Below are positions 8,761 through 16,038 of a stretch of 41,208 nt of DNA, piece after piece. The notes below the pieces were generated by a model. It worked only from the letters and a program-made list of their open reading frames with translations, did no database searches and was not told where the DNA came from. The position numbers and the translations under genes are program-made. The DNA lies in contig DATFMP010000027.1 of assembly GCA_035266845.1 (NCBI GenBank), positions 1 to 41,208 on the forward strand, written 5' to 3'. The DNA is from DATFMP01 sp035266845 (GTDB lineage: Bacteria > SAR324 > JACQKK01). Each line of letters opens with the position of its first letter. The stretch's first letter is position 1.

Positions 8761-8789
8761 GTTCTTAGGCGGCTGGGCCGCTCAAGAAC
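8761..8789 (+). repeat. Inverted repeat/hairpin downstream of tpx
   Basis: 13-nt arms (8761-8773 and 8777-8789) separated by TGG; 11 of 13 positions pair canonically and one of the other two is a G-U wobble. No T-run follows, so it is not a classical intrinsic terminator, but it could fold at the 3' end of the tpx transcript. Confidence 0.6.
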
Positions 8790-8803
8790 ACAAGAATTCC
8801 AAT

Positions 8804-8824
8804 GCGGGGGCCGAGGGCCCCCGC
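8804..8824. repeat. Perfect 9-bp GC hairpin
   Basis: GCGGGGGCC (8804-8812), loop GAG, GGCCCCCGC (8816-8824). It is the second of three hairpins between the convergent tpx and glutathione transferase genes. No poly-T tract follows on either strand. Confidence 0.65.
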
Positions 8825-8878
8825 GCCCCCAATGCGGACCCTAACTAAGGCCGGTGCGGGCCTACCCGCAAATAGGGT

Positions 8879-8899
8879 CCAGGGAGCTTCGCTCCCTGG
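8879..8899. repeat. Perfect 9-bp hairpin, possible bidirectional terminator
   Basis: CCAGGGAGC (8879-8887), loop TTC, GCTCCCTGG (8891-8899), followed by a weaker GGGGG...CCCCC pairing to about 8922. It lies 51 bp beyond the stop of the minus-strand glutathione transferase gene and is a candidate transcription end for both convergent genes. Confidence 0.5.
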
Positions 8900-8950
8900 T
8901 GGGGGGTGCGGGCAAAGCCCCCATGGCCGAAATGCTTTTCAAAACACAGT

Positions 8951-9562
8951 CTAGGCCTTGAGCGCCTGGCGGAAGGTGGGGCGCTCCATGCAGCGCTTCA
9001 GCCAGTCCTCCATCTTCGGGTAGGGCGCCAGGGGCACCTTGGCGCGTTCCACCCAGTTGGCCACCGAGGACACGTTGAGGTCCGCCACGGTAAAGGCGTC
9101 GCCCAGCAGGTACGGCCGCTCGGCCAGGGCGGCGTTCAGCACGCCCAGCGGCTTGGCCAAGCGCTGCTCCGCCTTCTGCGCGGCGCCGGCGTCGCGCTTG
9201 TCCTCGGGCAGCAGGGCGCGGTGTTGCAGCACCTCCAACGCCGGACCCTCCAGCTCCGTCATGGCCCAGATGCTCCACTGGTAGCAGCGCCCGCGGTCCT
9301 CCGCCGTCTTGGGCCACAGCCCCGTGCCGGCCTGCTCCGCGTACTTGTCCGCCAGATACAGGTTGATCGCCAGGGACTCGAATAGGATCAGCCCATTGTC
9401 GTCCAGCGCCGGAATGTGGGCGTTGGGGTTGATCTTCAGGTAGTCCGGGTTCTTCACATCCGCCTGCGCCACCAGCTCCCGCCGGTATTCCAGGCCCAGC
9501 TCCTCCAGCATCCACAGGCAGCGCAGCGCGCGCGAACGGGTAATCCCATACAGCGTGATCAT
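8951..9562 (-). CDS. Glutathione S-transferase family protein
   Basis: 203 aa. The N-terminal thioredoxin-like domain opens MITLYGITRSRALRCLWMLE and contains the cis-proline region NPNAHIPALDD and the glutathione gamma-glutamyl contact LFESLAINLYLADKY (Glu-Ser). The C-terminal helical domain carries YLLGDAFTVADLNV, the N-capping box/Asp motif of the family. A Tyr or Ser of the site lies in the first residues (YGITRSR). Together this is a typical cytosolic GST, likely for conjugation or detoxification; the class cannot be fixed. It is convergent with tpx, and its upstream side faces the beta-lactamase-fold gene. Confidence 0.88.
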   Translation of the reverse strand: MITLYGITRSRALRCLWMLEELGLEYRRELVAQADVKNPDYLKINPNAHIPALDDNGLILFESLAINLYLADKYAEQAGTGLWPKTAEDRGRCYQWSIWAMTELEGPALEVLQHRALLPEDKRDAGAAQKAEQRLAKPLGVLNAALAERPYLLGDAFTVADLNVSSVANWVERAKVPLAPYPKMEDWLKRCMERPTFRQALKA

Positions 9563-9724
9563 CGTCTCCTCTCGGGGCAGGCAAATTGGGAAAGGCGCTT
9601 CATGCCTCGCTCATAGCACAACGCGCCGCGCCCCGACAGGAACGGCCGTGGTTCCCTGGGCGCGTGTGGCAGCGGCGCTTGCGTCCCACGGCCTGGGCAA
9701 AAGGGGCATTCCGTCAGGGGTGTA

Positions 9725-9733
9725 TGGTATAAT
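9725..9733 (+). promoter_or_regulatory. Extended -10 promoter element
   Basis: TGGTATAAT contains a perfect TATAAT (9728-9733) with the TGn extension. No good -35 hexamer is seen 16-18 bp upstream, which is usual for extended -10 promoters. It would start transcription near 9740, about 100 nt before the hydrolase gene at 9844. Confidence 0.55.
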
Positions 9734-9772
9734 GGGTCGGGACATGTCGAACCGGGGAGATGGGCGCGTACC

Positions 9773-9847
9773 ATGGCCGGGCGCGATGACGCACGCGAGC
9801 GGCAGCAGATGCTGTCCGGCCATGCCGACAGGGTGCGTGCGCAATGA
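9773..9847 (+). CDS. Possible 24-aa leader ORF
   Basis: A short frame starting ATGGCCGGGCGC and encoding 24 polar, Arg-rich residues (MAGRDDARERQQM at the start). Its TGA (9845-9847) overlaps the ATG of the hydrolase gene in an ATGA junction. A GGGGAGA element lies 12 nt upstream of its ATG. The hydrolase start has no Shine-Dalgarno of its own, so coupling through this ORF is plausible. The evidence is only positional. Confidence 0.3.
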   Translation: MAGRDDARERQQMLSGHADRVRAQ

Positions 9848-11073
9848 ACCCACTGACAGCACAAGCCACAACCCCGCCCACGGCCAATGCCATATCGGGA
9901 ACCGTCAAGCCGGGGTTCGAGGCCATGCGGGATGCTTTCGTCGAGAACTTCGAGCGCCGCGGTGAGCTGGGAGCGGCCTGCTGCGTCTACTACCGCGGCG
10001 AGAAGGTCGTCGACCTGTGGGGCGGCATCCGGAACAGGGCGACGGGCGAACCGTGGGAAGCGGGCACAATGGTGATCGTCTTCTCGACCACCAAGGGGCT
10101 GGCCGGTCTCGCCCTGGCGCTTGCGCATTCGCGGGGGCTGTTCGACTACGACGAGCGCGTCAGCACCTACTGGCCGGAGTTCGCGCAGCAGGGCAAGGAA
10201 GCCATCACCGTGCGGCAGCTTCTGTCGCACCAAGCTGGGCTGGCAGCCCTGGACGAACCGCCGGATCGTGCGGTGATCGCCGACCTGGACCGGCTGGCGG
10301 TCATCCTGGCCCGGCAGAAGCCGGCGTGGGAGCCGGGGACGTGCCAGGGGTACCATGCGCTCACCCTCGGATTCTACGAGAGCGAGCTGCTGCGGCGCGT
10401 CGATCCCTGGCATCGCAGCCTGGGCCAGTACTTTCAGGACGAGATCGCAAGCCCCCTGGGCGCGGAGTTCTATATCCGCCTGCCCGAGGAGATTCCCAAT
10501 TCCCGGTTGGCGACGCTGAAGCCCGCCAACATGGCGCGGGCATTCTTCACGGTGCCCGCCGCCTTGACCCTGGCCGCGATGAACCCGTGGTCGCTCATTC
10601 GCCGCGCCCTCTGGGCGTCTCTCTGGCCGTTGGATGAGGCGCGCATCTACGCCCGGAATTTCGAGATCCCTTCGGGCGGCGGTGTCGGCACGGCCCGCGG
10701 AATTTCCCAGGCATACGGACAGTTCGCGACCGGTGGCGACCGGCTGGGGCTGCGAGAGGAGACGCTGAAGGAGCTCATGGCACCGGCGGTTCCGCCCCTG
10801 CACGGCTTCTACGATCACGCCCTGAAGGTGCCGGCGCGGTACTCGCTCGGGTTCCTGAAACCACACGATGACGTGCCCTTCGGCCATCCAGGCGCCTTCG
10901 GTACACCAGGAGCGGGGGGCTCCTTCGGGTTTGCAGACCCAGAGGCTCAGATCGGATACGGATATGTCACCAATCAGATGGGCACCTACCTGATCGATCC
11001 CCGCGACCAGGCACTGCGGGACGCGATGTATCGCTCGATTGGCGACCCCGACCCGTATCACGGTCGGGCATAG
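9844..11073 (+). CDS. Beta-lactamase-fold serine hydrolase/esterase
   Basis: 409 aa, serine beta-lactamase-like family (class C/EstB/LACTB type). Ser81 and Lys84 form the SxxK motif in FSTTKGLAG; the second motif Tyr is probably Tyr170 in CQGYHALTLG, where family esterases have YxN or YxA/S; and GHPGAFGTPGAGGS replaces the third KTG-like motif (HxG). These features favour an esterase or transesterase over a true beta-lactamase. No signal peptide is seen, so it is probably cytoplasmic. The ATG at 9844 overlaps the stop of a possible leader ORF. A DUF998 membrane protein gene follows after 56 nt in the same direction and is probably co-transcribed. Confidence 0.88.
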   Translation: MNPLTAQATTPPTANAISGTVKPGFEAMRDAFVENFERRGELGAACCVYYRGEKVVDLWGGIRNRATGEPWEAGTMVIVFSTTKGLAGLALALAHSRGLFDYDERVSTYWPEFAQQGKEAITVRQLLSHQAGLAALDEPPDRAVIADLDRLAVILARQKPAWEPGTCQGYHALTLGFYESELLRRVDPWHRSLGQYFQDEIASPLGAEFYIRLPEEIPNSRLATLKPANMARAFFTVPAALTLAAMNPWSLIRRALWASLWPLDEARIYARNFEIPSGGGVGTARGISQAYGQFATGGDRLGLREETLKELMAPAVPPLHGFYDHALKVPARYSLGFLKPHDDVPFGHPGAFGTPGAGGSFGFADPEAQIGYGYVTNQMGTYLIDPRDQALRDAMYRSIGDPDPYHGRA

Positions 11074-11129
11074 GCGTGGACGGTTGCGCCCAAGGCCGCC
11101 GTCGGGACATACAGCCACGGGGAACCACC

Positions 11130-11828
11130 ATGGATCCAGCAGCAATTCAGGCAGGCAGCGCCCCACAGGCGCAAAAGCTGGGACGCACGGTGCTCCTGCT
11201 GTGCGGTGTGTTCGCCGCAGTGGTCTATGTCGGTGGGGACATCCTCACCGCTATGCTTTGGCAGGATTACAGCTACGCACACCAGACCATCAGTGAGCTG
11301 ATGGCCATCGGCGCCCCGACGAGACTGGTCCTGGTTGTGCTCTTCTCCTTCTTTGACGCGCTCACGATCGCGTTCGGCGTCGGTGTATGGGCATCGGCCG
11401 ACGGCAAGCGCTCCCTGCGCATCGTGGGCATCCTGCTGATTGTGTGGGCAGTGGTCGGATGGGCGGGATTGATATCCATGCCCATGCACCAACGCGGCGC
11501 CGGGGTGTCGGCCACCGATGTCCTGCATATCGCCGACGCGGCCGCCATCGTGCTGCTGATCCTGCTAAGCATCGGCTTCGGGGCGGCGGCACTCGGCAAG
11601 GGCTTTCGCATCTACTCCATCGCAACAATCGTGATCCTGCTCGTCTTCGGCGCGTTGACGGCTCAGCAAGGCCCGCGGATCGCCGCGAACCTGCCGACCC
11701 CTTGGATCGGGATTGAGGAGCGCGTGAACGTCTACGTCTCCATGTTGTGGATTGTGGTGCTGGCCATCGCGCTCCTGCGAGCACAGCCGGGCACCGGCGC
11801 CAACCGCCCGAAAGTCACCAAGGGCTGA
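11130..11828 (+). CDS. DUF998 family integral membrane protein
   Basis: 232 aa with about six hydrophobic segments. Family-like features are the first helix followed by a segment ending YSYAHQTISELMAIGAPTR, and the C-terminal GIEERVNVYVSMLW before the last helix. These conserved polar residues within or next to helices are typical of DUF998, whose biochemical role is unknown. I chose the ATG at 11130, which has GGGGAA upstream; a start at 11076 would add 18 non-hydrophobic residues. It follows the serine hydrolase gene and probably forms an operon with it. Confidence 0.82.
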   Translation: MDPAAIQAGSAPQAQKLGRTVLLLCGVFAAVVYVGGDILTAMLWQDYSYAHQTISELMAIGAPTRLVLVVLFSFFDALTIAFGVGVWASADGKRSLRIVGILLIVWAVVGWAGLISMPMHQRGAGVSATDVLHIADAAAIVLLILLSIGFGAAALGKGFRIYSIATIVILLVFGALTAQQGPRIAANLPTPWIGIEERVNVYVSMLWIVVLAIALLRAQPGTGANRPKVTKG

Positions 11829-11860
11829 CGCGCGAATCTCGCCCGCTCCAGCCTGACGCG

Positions 11861-13552
11861 TTAGCTCGCCGGCTTGCGCTTGGATGCCAGCTTGCCGGCG
11901 CGAATCTCCGAGAGCGTGGCGCCGATGGAGATGTTCTCCTTGTCCACCAGGATATCGAGCACGGCGGGCTTGCCCGCGGCCAGCGCCTCCTTCAGGGCCG
12001 GGCCGAAGTCCGCGCTCTTCTCCACGCGCAGGCCCACGGCGCCATAGGCTCGGGCCAGCGCGGCGAAGTCCGGGTTCACCAGTTCCGTGCCCACCACGCG
12101 CTCGGGGTAGTCCCGCTCCTGGTGCATGCGGATGGTGCCCAGGGAGCCGTTGTTGAACACGAGCTGCACGATGTTGGCGCCGAACTGCACGGCCGTGGCC
12201 AGCTCCTGCACGGTCATCATGAAGCCGCCGTCCCCGCAGGTGCCCACCACCACGCGATCCGGGTGCGCCAGCTTGGCGCCGATGGCCGCCGGCATGGCAT
12301 AGCCCATGGAGCCCACGGTGGGGCCGAGCAGGGAATCCTCCGCGTCGTAGATGTAGTTGCGCTGCACCCAGGCCGAGAAGTTGCCGGCATCCACGGTGAG
12401 GATGGCATCGGCCGGCAAGCGGGCCTGCAGCTCCGCAATGACTGTCTCCTGCGCCACGTGCTCCGCCTGGCGTGGATGCAGGGTCACGAAGGCCTCGTAG
12501 GCCTTGCGGCCCTTGCCGATCCACTCGGCGCGGCCCGCGGCCGGACTGGCCGGCTGGGCCAGGGCCGCCTCCAGGGCCAGCCGCGCGTCGGAGATGATGG
12601 CAAGCTGCGGCGGGAAGTTGCGGCCGATCACGGCAGGGTCGATATCGATCTGCGCGAGCGGCTGGCCGGGCAACGGCAGACGATAGTCGCCCGTGGTGAT
12701 TTCGGACAGCCGGTCACCCACCACCACCACCAAGTCGGACTCGCGCACCAGGTCCTGCCCGGGTGACTTGCCCAGCGCCAGGTTCCCCACGTACTGGGCG
12801 TGGCTGTTGGGGAAGGCGTCGTTGCGGCGCCAACTCGTCAGCACGGGGAGTTGGAAGCGCTCCGCGAAGGCCACCAGTGCCGTGCGGGCCCGCGCGTACT
12901 GAATGCCCCCGCCCACCAACAGCACGGGGCGCGCCGCGCGGTTGATGCGGCCGCACAGGTCGGCGATCAGCGCGGGATCGGGGTGGGGCAGGGTATTCGG
13001 CACCGGCGGGGGAATGTACACGTCCGCCGTCTCCACCAGCATGTCCTCCGGCAGCGACACCACCACAGGCCCGGGGCGCCCGCTGCGCGCGATGTGGAAG
13101 GCGCGCCGGGTCACCTCGGGCACCTTCTCCGCGCGGTCCACCTCCATCACCCACTTGGCGACGGAGCCGAAGAAGCGCTCATAGTCCATTTCCTGGAACG
13201 CCTCGCGACCCCGGTTGATGCGCGGCACCTGACCCACGAACAGCACGAGCGGGGTGGAATCCTGCGCCGCGCAGTGCACGCCGATGCTGGCGTTGGTGGC
13301 ACCCGGCCCGCGCGTGACGAAGCACACGCCCACGCTGCGGGTTGCCTTGGCGTATGCCTCGGCCATGTAGCAGGCCCCGCCTTCCTGGCGGTTGGTCACC
13401 AGGCGGATCTCCGGGTGGTCGTAGAAGGCGTCCAGCGCGCCCAGGTAGCTTTCGCCCGGTACATTGAACACGTGGCGCACGCCCTCCTGGGCGATGCACT
13501 CCACCAGGGCCTGGCCGCCGGTCATGCGGCGGGGTTGGTCGTTACCGCTCAT
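11861..13552 (-). CDS. ThDP-dependent enzyme, acetolactate synthase large-subunit family
   Basis: 563 aa with the three-domain ThDP layout. The N-terminal pyrimidine-binding domain holds the catalytic Glu57 in NRQEGGACYMAEAYA and the RGPGATNA motif; the middle domain has PVLLVGGGIQ and a DRLSEIT region; the C-terminal domain has the ThDP/Mg motif beginning GDGGF (440) and ending NN (467-468). It resembles IlvB-type or benzoylformate/oxalyl-CoA-like decarboxylases, and the reaction cannot be fixed from motifs. No small regulatory subunit (ilvN) adjoins it, which argues against a housekeeping IlvB. The start ATG at 13552 (MSGNDQPRR) is preferred to upstream in-frame codons in Arg-rich, non-conserved sequence. 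It lies 182 bp downstream of an SDR gene. Confidence 0.85.
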   Translation of the reverse strand: MSGNDQPRRMTGGQALVECIAQEGVRHVFNVPGESYLGALDAFYDHPEIRLVTNRQEGGACYMAEAYAKATRSVGVCFVTRGPGATNASIGVHCAAQDSTPLVLFVGQVPRINRGREAFQEMDYERFFGSVAKWVMEVDRAEKVPEVTRRAFHIARSGRPGPVVVSLPEDMLVETADVYIPPPVPNTLPHPDPALIADLCGRINRAARPVLLVGGGIQYARARTALVAFAERFQLPVLTSWRRNDAFPNSHAQYVGNLALGKSPGQDLVRESDLVVVVGDRLSEITTGDYRLPLPGQPLAQIDIDPAVIGRNFPPQLAIISDARLALEAALAQPASPAAGRAEWIGKGRKAYEAFVTLHPRQAEHVAQETVIAELQARLPADAILTVDAGNFSAWVQRNYIYDAEDSLLGPTVGSMGYAMPAAIGAKLAHPDRVVVGTCGDGGFMMTVQELATAVQFGANIVQLVFNNGSLGTIRMHQERDYPERVVGTELVNPDFAALARAYGAVGLRVEKSADFGPALKEALAAGKPAVLDILVDKENISIGATLSEIRAGKLASKRKPAS

Positions 13553-13734
13553 GGCTCTCGCGTTCCGCTGAGGTGCGTTTGGGGGTGGGGCGCCACCGCC
13601 CGAGGCCGGAGCCCCGGGGAGCGGCACACCCGGATGTTGGGATTCCATGGAGGCAGGCAGCGCGGCCACCCTGCTCCGCTCTGCCCTCCTCCGGCGGGGC
13701 TTGGCAGCCACCGGCCTGGAGGCTTGCGGCTGTG

Positions 13735-14526
13735 CTAGACGAGCCCGGCGTAGGCGCCGCCGTCCACCAGCACGTTCTCGCCCGTTACGAACTTGGCCTG
13801 CTGCGAGCACACGAAGGCAACCACGGCTCCAAAGTCGCCCGCGTCGCCCATCCGCTTCATGGGCACCTCGGACGCTCGCGCCTGCAGCTCTTCCTCCATG
13901 GAGGTACCCTTGCGCTCGGCCTCCTTCTGCACCGTCTGGCGGATGCGGTCAGTCTCGTGCGCGCCCGGCAGCACAGCGTTGACCGTGACGCCGGTCGCGG
14001 CCACCTCGCGCGCCACCGTCTTCATGAAGCCGGTGAGCCCCGCGCGGGCCGTGTTGGAGAGCAGGATGTACGGGATGGGCTGCTTCACCGAAACCGAGGT
14101 GATGTACACGATGCGGCCCCAGCCCTTGGCCTTCATGGCCTCGATGGTGCCGTAGGTGAGCCGGATCGAGCTCATCATGGAGAGTTCCACGGCCGGCAGG
14201 AACTGCTCCAGCTTGGTGCTGGCGAAGTTGCCCGGAGGTGGCCCGCCGGCGTTGCAGACCACGATGTCCGGATCGCCCAACTTGGCCCGCACGTCCGCCA
14301 GCAGCTTGTCGATGTCCGCGGCCTTGGACATGTCCGCCACGAAGGGCACCACCTCGGCGCCGGTCTTGGCAGCGATCTCACCGGCCACCCGGTCCACATC
14401 TGCCTGGGTGCGCGCGCAAATGGCCACTCGGCAGCCCTCGGCGGCCAGCGCCTCGGCAGAGCCGCGGCCCAACCCCTTGGAGGCCGCCGTTACGAGCGCG
14501 ATCTTCCCCTTGATTCCCAAATCCAT
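13735..14526 (-). CDS. SDR-fold oxidoreductase-like protein with altered active site
   Basis: 263 aa, short-chain dehydrogenase/reductase fold. The nucleotide-binding loop reads TAASKGLG (residues 13-20) instead of TGxxxGxG, and NNAG is replaced by CNAGG. Ser144/Ser146 sit in YITSVSVKQP, but where the catalytic YxxxK should be, the alignment gives Ser157...Arg161 in LLSNTARAGL. This matches the group of beta-ketoacyl reductase-like SDRs known to deviate from the cofactor motif and catalytic tetrad. It may be an NAD(P)-binding protein with different chemistry. The start ATG at 14526 has AGGAG 6-7 nt upstream. The function is unknown. Confidence 0.85.
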   Translation of the reverse strand: MDLGIKGKIALVTAASKGLGRGSAEALAAEGCRVAICARTQADVDRVAGEIAAKTGAEVVPFVADMSKAADIDKLLADVRAKLGDPDIVVCNAGGPPPGNFASTKLEQFLPAVELSMMSSIRLTYGTIEAMKAKGWGRIVYITSVSVKQPIPYILLSNTARAGLTGFMKTVAREVAATGVTVNAVLPGAHETDRIRQTVQKEAERKGTSMEEELQARASEVPMKRMGDAGDFGAVVAFVCSQQAKFVTGENVLVDGGAYAGLV

Positions 14527-14782
14527 GCGTTCTCCTGGTGCAAAGGCAATGGTTCCGGCGGCCTGCAGCCCGGCCCAACGCCCGACCCCGCGGCGCAATG
14601 CGCGCGGGCGCCGGTGTTCCCGGAGAGCTGGCTGCGGGGATCGCCCGGACGATACGGTGGAAGCTGTCCCCCATTCATACCCACGCGGGGCGGGGGGAGC
14701 AAGCCGGGGCGGTGGGGATCGGTAGTGACAGGGGCGCACAGCGGGTTGCCCGGGTTTTAGGTCGGCATTTGCACGGCACAAA

Positions 14783-14850
14783 CAGCAGATTTCTCGCTGC
14801 GCTCGAAATGACAGCGGCTTGTCACCCCGAGCGCAGCGAGGGGTCTGCTG
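14783..14850. repeat. 31-nt imperfect inverted repeat element
   Basis: Arms 14783-14813 and 14820-14850 are separated by 6 nt. 25 of 31 positions are complementary, and the six exceptions are two blocks of three: TTT facing GGG (wobble in RNA) and AAA facing CCC. The core CTCGCTGCGCTCG / CGAGCGCAGCGAG with flanking TGTCA and TCTGCTG resembles the short dispersed repeats seen in many environmental genomes. No transposase is present. Confidence 0.75.
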
Positions 14851-14866
14851 TTGCCGACAGCAGACC
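14842..14866. repeat. Perfect 9-bp hairpin adjoining the inverted repeat
   Basis: GGTCTGCTG (14842-14850), 7-nt loop, CAGCAGACC (14858-14866). It shares its left arm with the end of the larger inverted repeat, so two mutually exclusive folds are possible. It lies 12 nt beyond the stop of the acyl-CoA dehydrogenase gene. Confidence 0.7.
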
Positions 14867-14877
14867 GCGCCGCCGGC

Positions 14878-16038
14878 TCACAGCCGGTCGGGGTCGAGAC
14901 GCTTGGCCACCTCCTCCAGCATCACCTCCGTGGCGCCGCCGCCCACTGCCTGCACCCGGGCATCGCGCACCATGCGCTCGATGGCCGCCTCGCGCATGTA
15001 GCCGAAGCCCCCGTGGAACTGCTGGCAGTCGTACATGACGCGGTTGACCAACTCGCCGCAGAAGGCCTTGACCATGGAGACCTCGCGCACCGCATCTCGG
15101 CCCTGCGCGTCCAGCCACGCGGCATGGTAGACGAGCTGGCGCCCGGCCTCCACCTGCGCGGCCAGGGTGGCCAATCGCTGGCGGATCGCCTGCTGCTCCC
15201 ACAGCGACTTGCCGAAGGCTTGCCGCTGGCGCACGTAGCGCAGGGTCAGCGCGAGCGCCCCGGAGGCTTCGCCCATGGCCATGGCGCCCATCACGAGGCG
15301 CTCGTTCTGGAAGTTGCCCATGATAGCGTAGAAGCCCGCGTTCTCCTCGCCCAGAACGGCGTCCGCAGGCAGTCGGCAGTCCTCGAAGACCAGCTCGGCC
15401 GTGTCTGAGCTGTGCCAGCCCATCTTGTCCAGCTGCTTGGCCACGCGGAAGCTGGGCGTGCCGCGCTCCACGATGAACATGGAGATCCCCCGCGAGCCCT
15501 TCACGTCCGGATTGGTGCGGGCGGCCACGAACACCAGGTCCGCGTGTACGCCGTTGGTGATGAAGGTCTTGGCTCCGTTGAGCACCCAGCTGTCGTCATC
15601 GCGCACGGCCCGCGTGCGCAGGCCGGCCACGTCCGAGCCGGCATCCGGCTCGGTGACGGCCACGGCAGTGATCAGCTCGCCGCTGCACACGCCGGGCAGG
15701 AAGCGCGCCAGTTGCGCCGCGCTGCCATAGCGGGCCAAGTGCGGCGAGGCCATGTCCGTGTGCACCAGCACCGTGATGTTGAAGCCGCCGAAGGTGGAGC
15801 GCCCCAATTCCTCCGCGAGGATCACCGAGGCACGCGCGTCCAGCCCGCCGCCGCCGTGCTCGGGCGCATGCCGCATGCCGAGCAGGCCCAGCGCGCCCAT
15901 GCGGCGCAGCACGTCGCGCGGCGTGAAGCCGTCGCGCTCCCACTGCTCGCCGTGGGGCGTCACCTCGCGCTCGATGAAGCGCCGTACCTGCTCGCGCAGC
16001 AGGCGGTGCTCTTCGGTGAAGATGGGGGATTCGCTCAT
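14878..16038 (-). CDS. Acyl-CoA dehydrogenase
   Basis: 386 aa, FAD-dependent enzyme forming 2-enoyl-CoA from acyl-CoA and passing electrons to ETF. FAD/substrate motifs are VAVTEPDAGSD and WVLNGAKTFITNG; the arginine-rich RQRQAFGKSL and the C-terminal QFHGGFGYMRE with DARV are typical. At the position of the MCAD catalytic Glu (in the IYEGT motif) this protein has VGGGATEV, so the base is probably the Glu in QNERLVMG, as in isovaleryl- or long-chain acyl-CoA dehydrogenases. The ATG at 16038 overlaps the stop of the MFS gene by 4 nt and has GGAG upstream. The coupling suggests transport and oxidation of the same acid. Confidence 0.92.
   Translation of the reverse strand: MSESPIFTEEHRLLREQVRRFIEREVTPHGEQWERDGFTPRDVLRRMGALGLLGMRHAPEHGGGGLDARASVILAEELGRSTFGGFNITVLVHTDMASPHLARYGSAAQLARFLPGVCSGELITAVAVTEPDAGSDVAGLRTRAVRDDDSWVLNGAKTFITNGVHADLVFVAARTNPDVKGSRGISMFIVERGTPSFRVAKQLDKMGWHSSDTAELVFEDCRLPADAVLGEENAGFYAIMGNFQNERLVMGAMAMGEASGALALTLRYVRQRQAFGKSLWEQQAIRQRLATLAAQVEAGRQLVYHAAWLDAQGRDAVREVSMVKAFCGELVNRVMYDCQQFHGGFGYMREAAIERMVRDARVQAVGGGATEVMLEEVAKRLDPDRL

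Larger units (their letters stand above)
14527..14877. other. 351-bp gap with palindromic repeat element
   Basis: Lies between the acyl-CoA dehydrogenase and SDR genes on the minus strand. The part from 14527 to 14780 shows no gene or clear promoter. The part from 14783 to 14866 is a structured repeat, listed separately. Confidence 0.6.

Noticed and set aside
14783..14866. Insertion sequence remnant
   Set aside because: No transposase fragment or longer terminal repeats are present; only a short palindromic element is supported.
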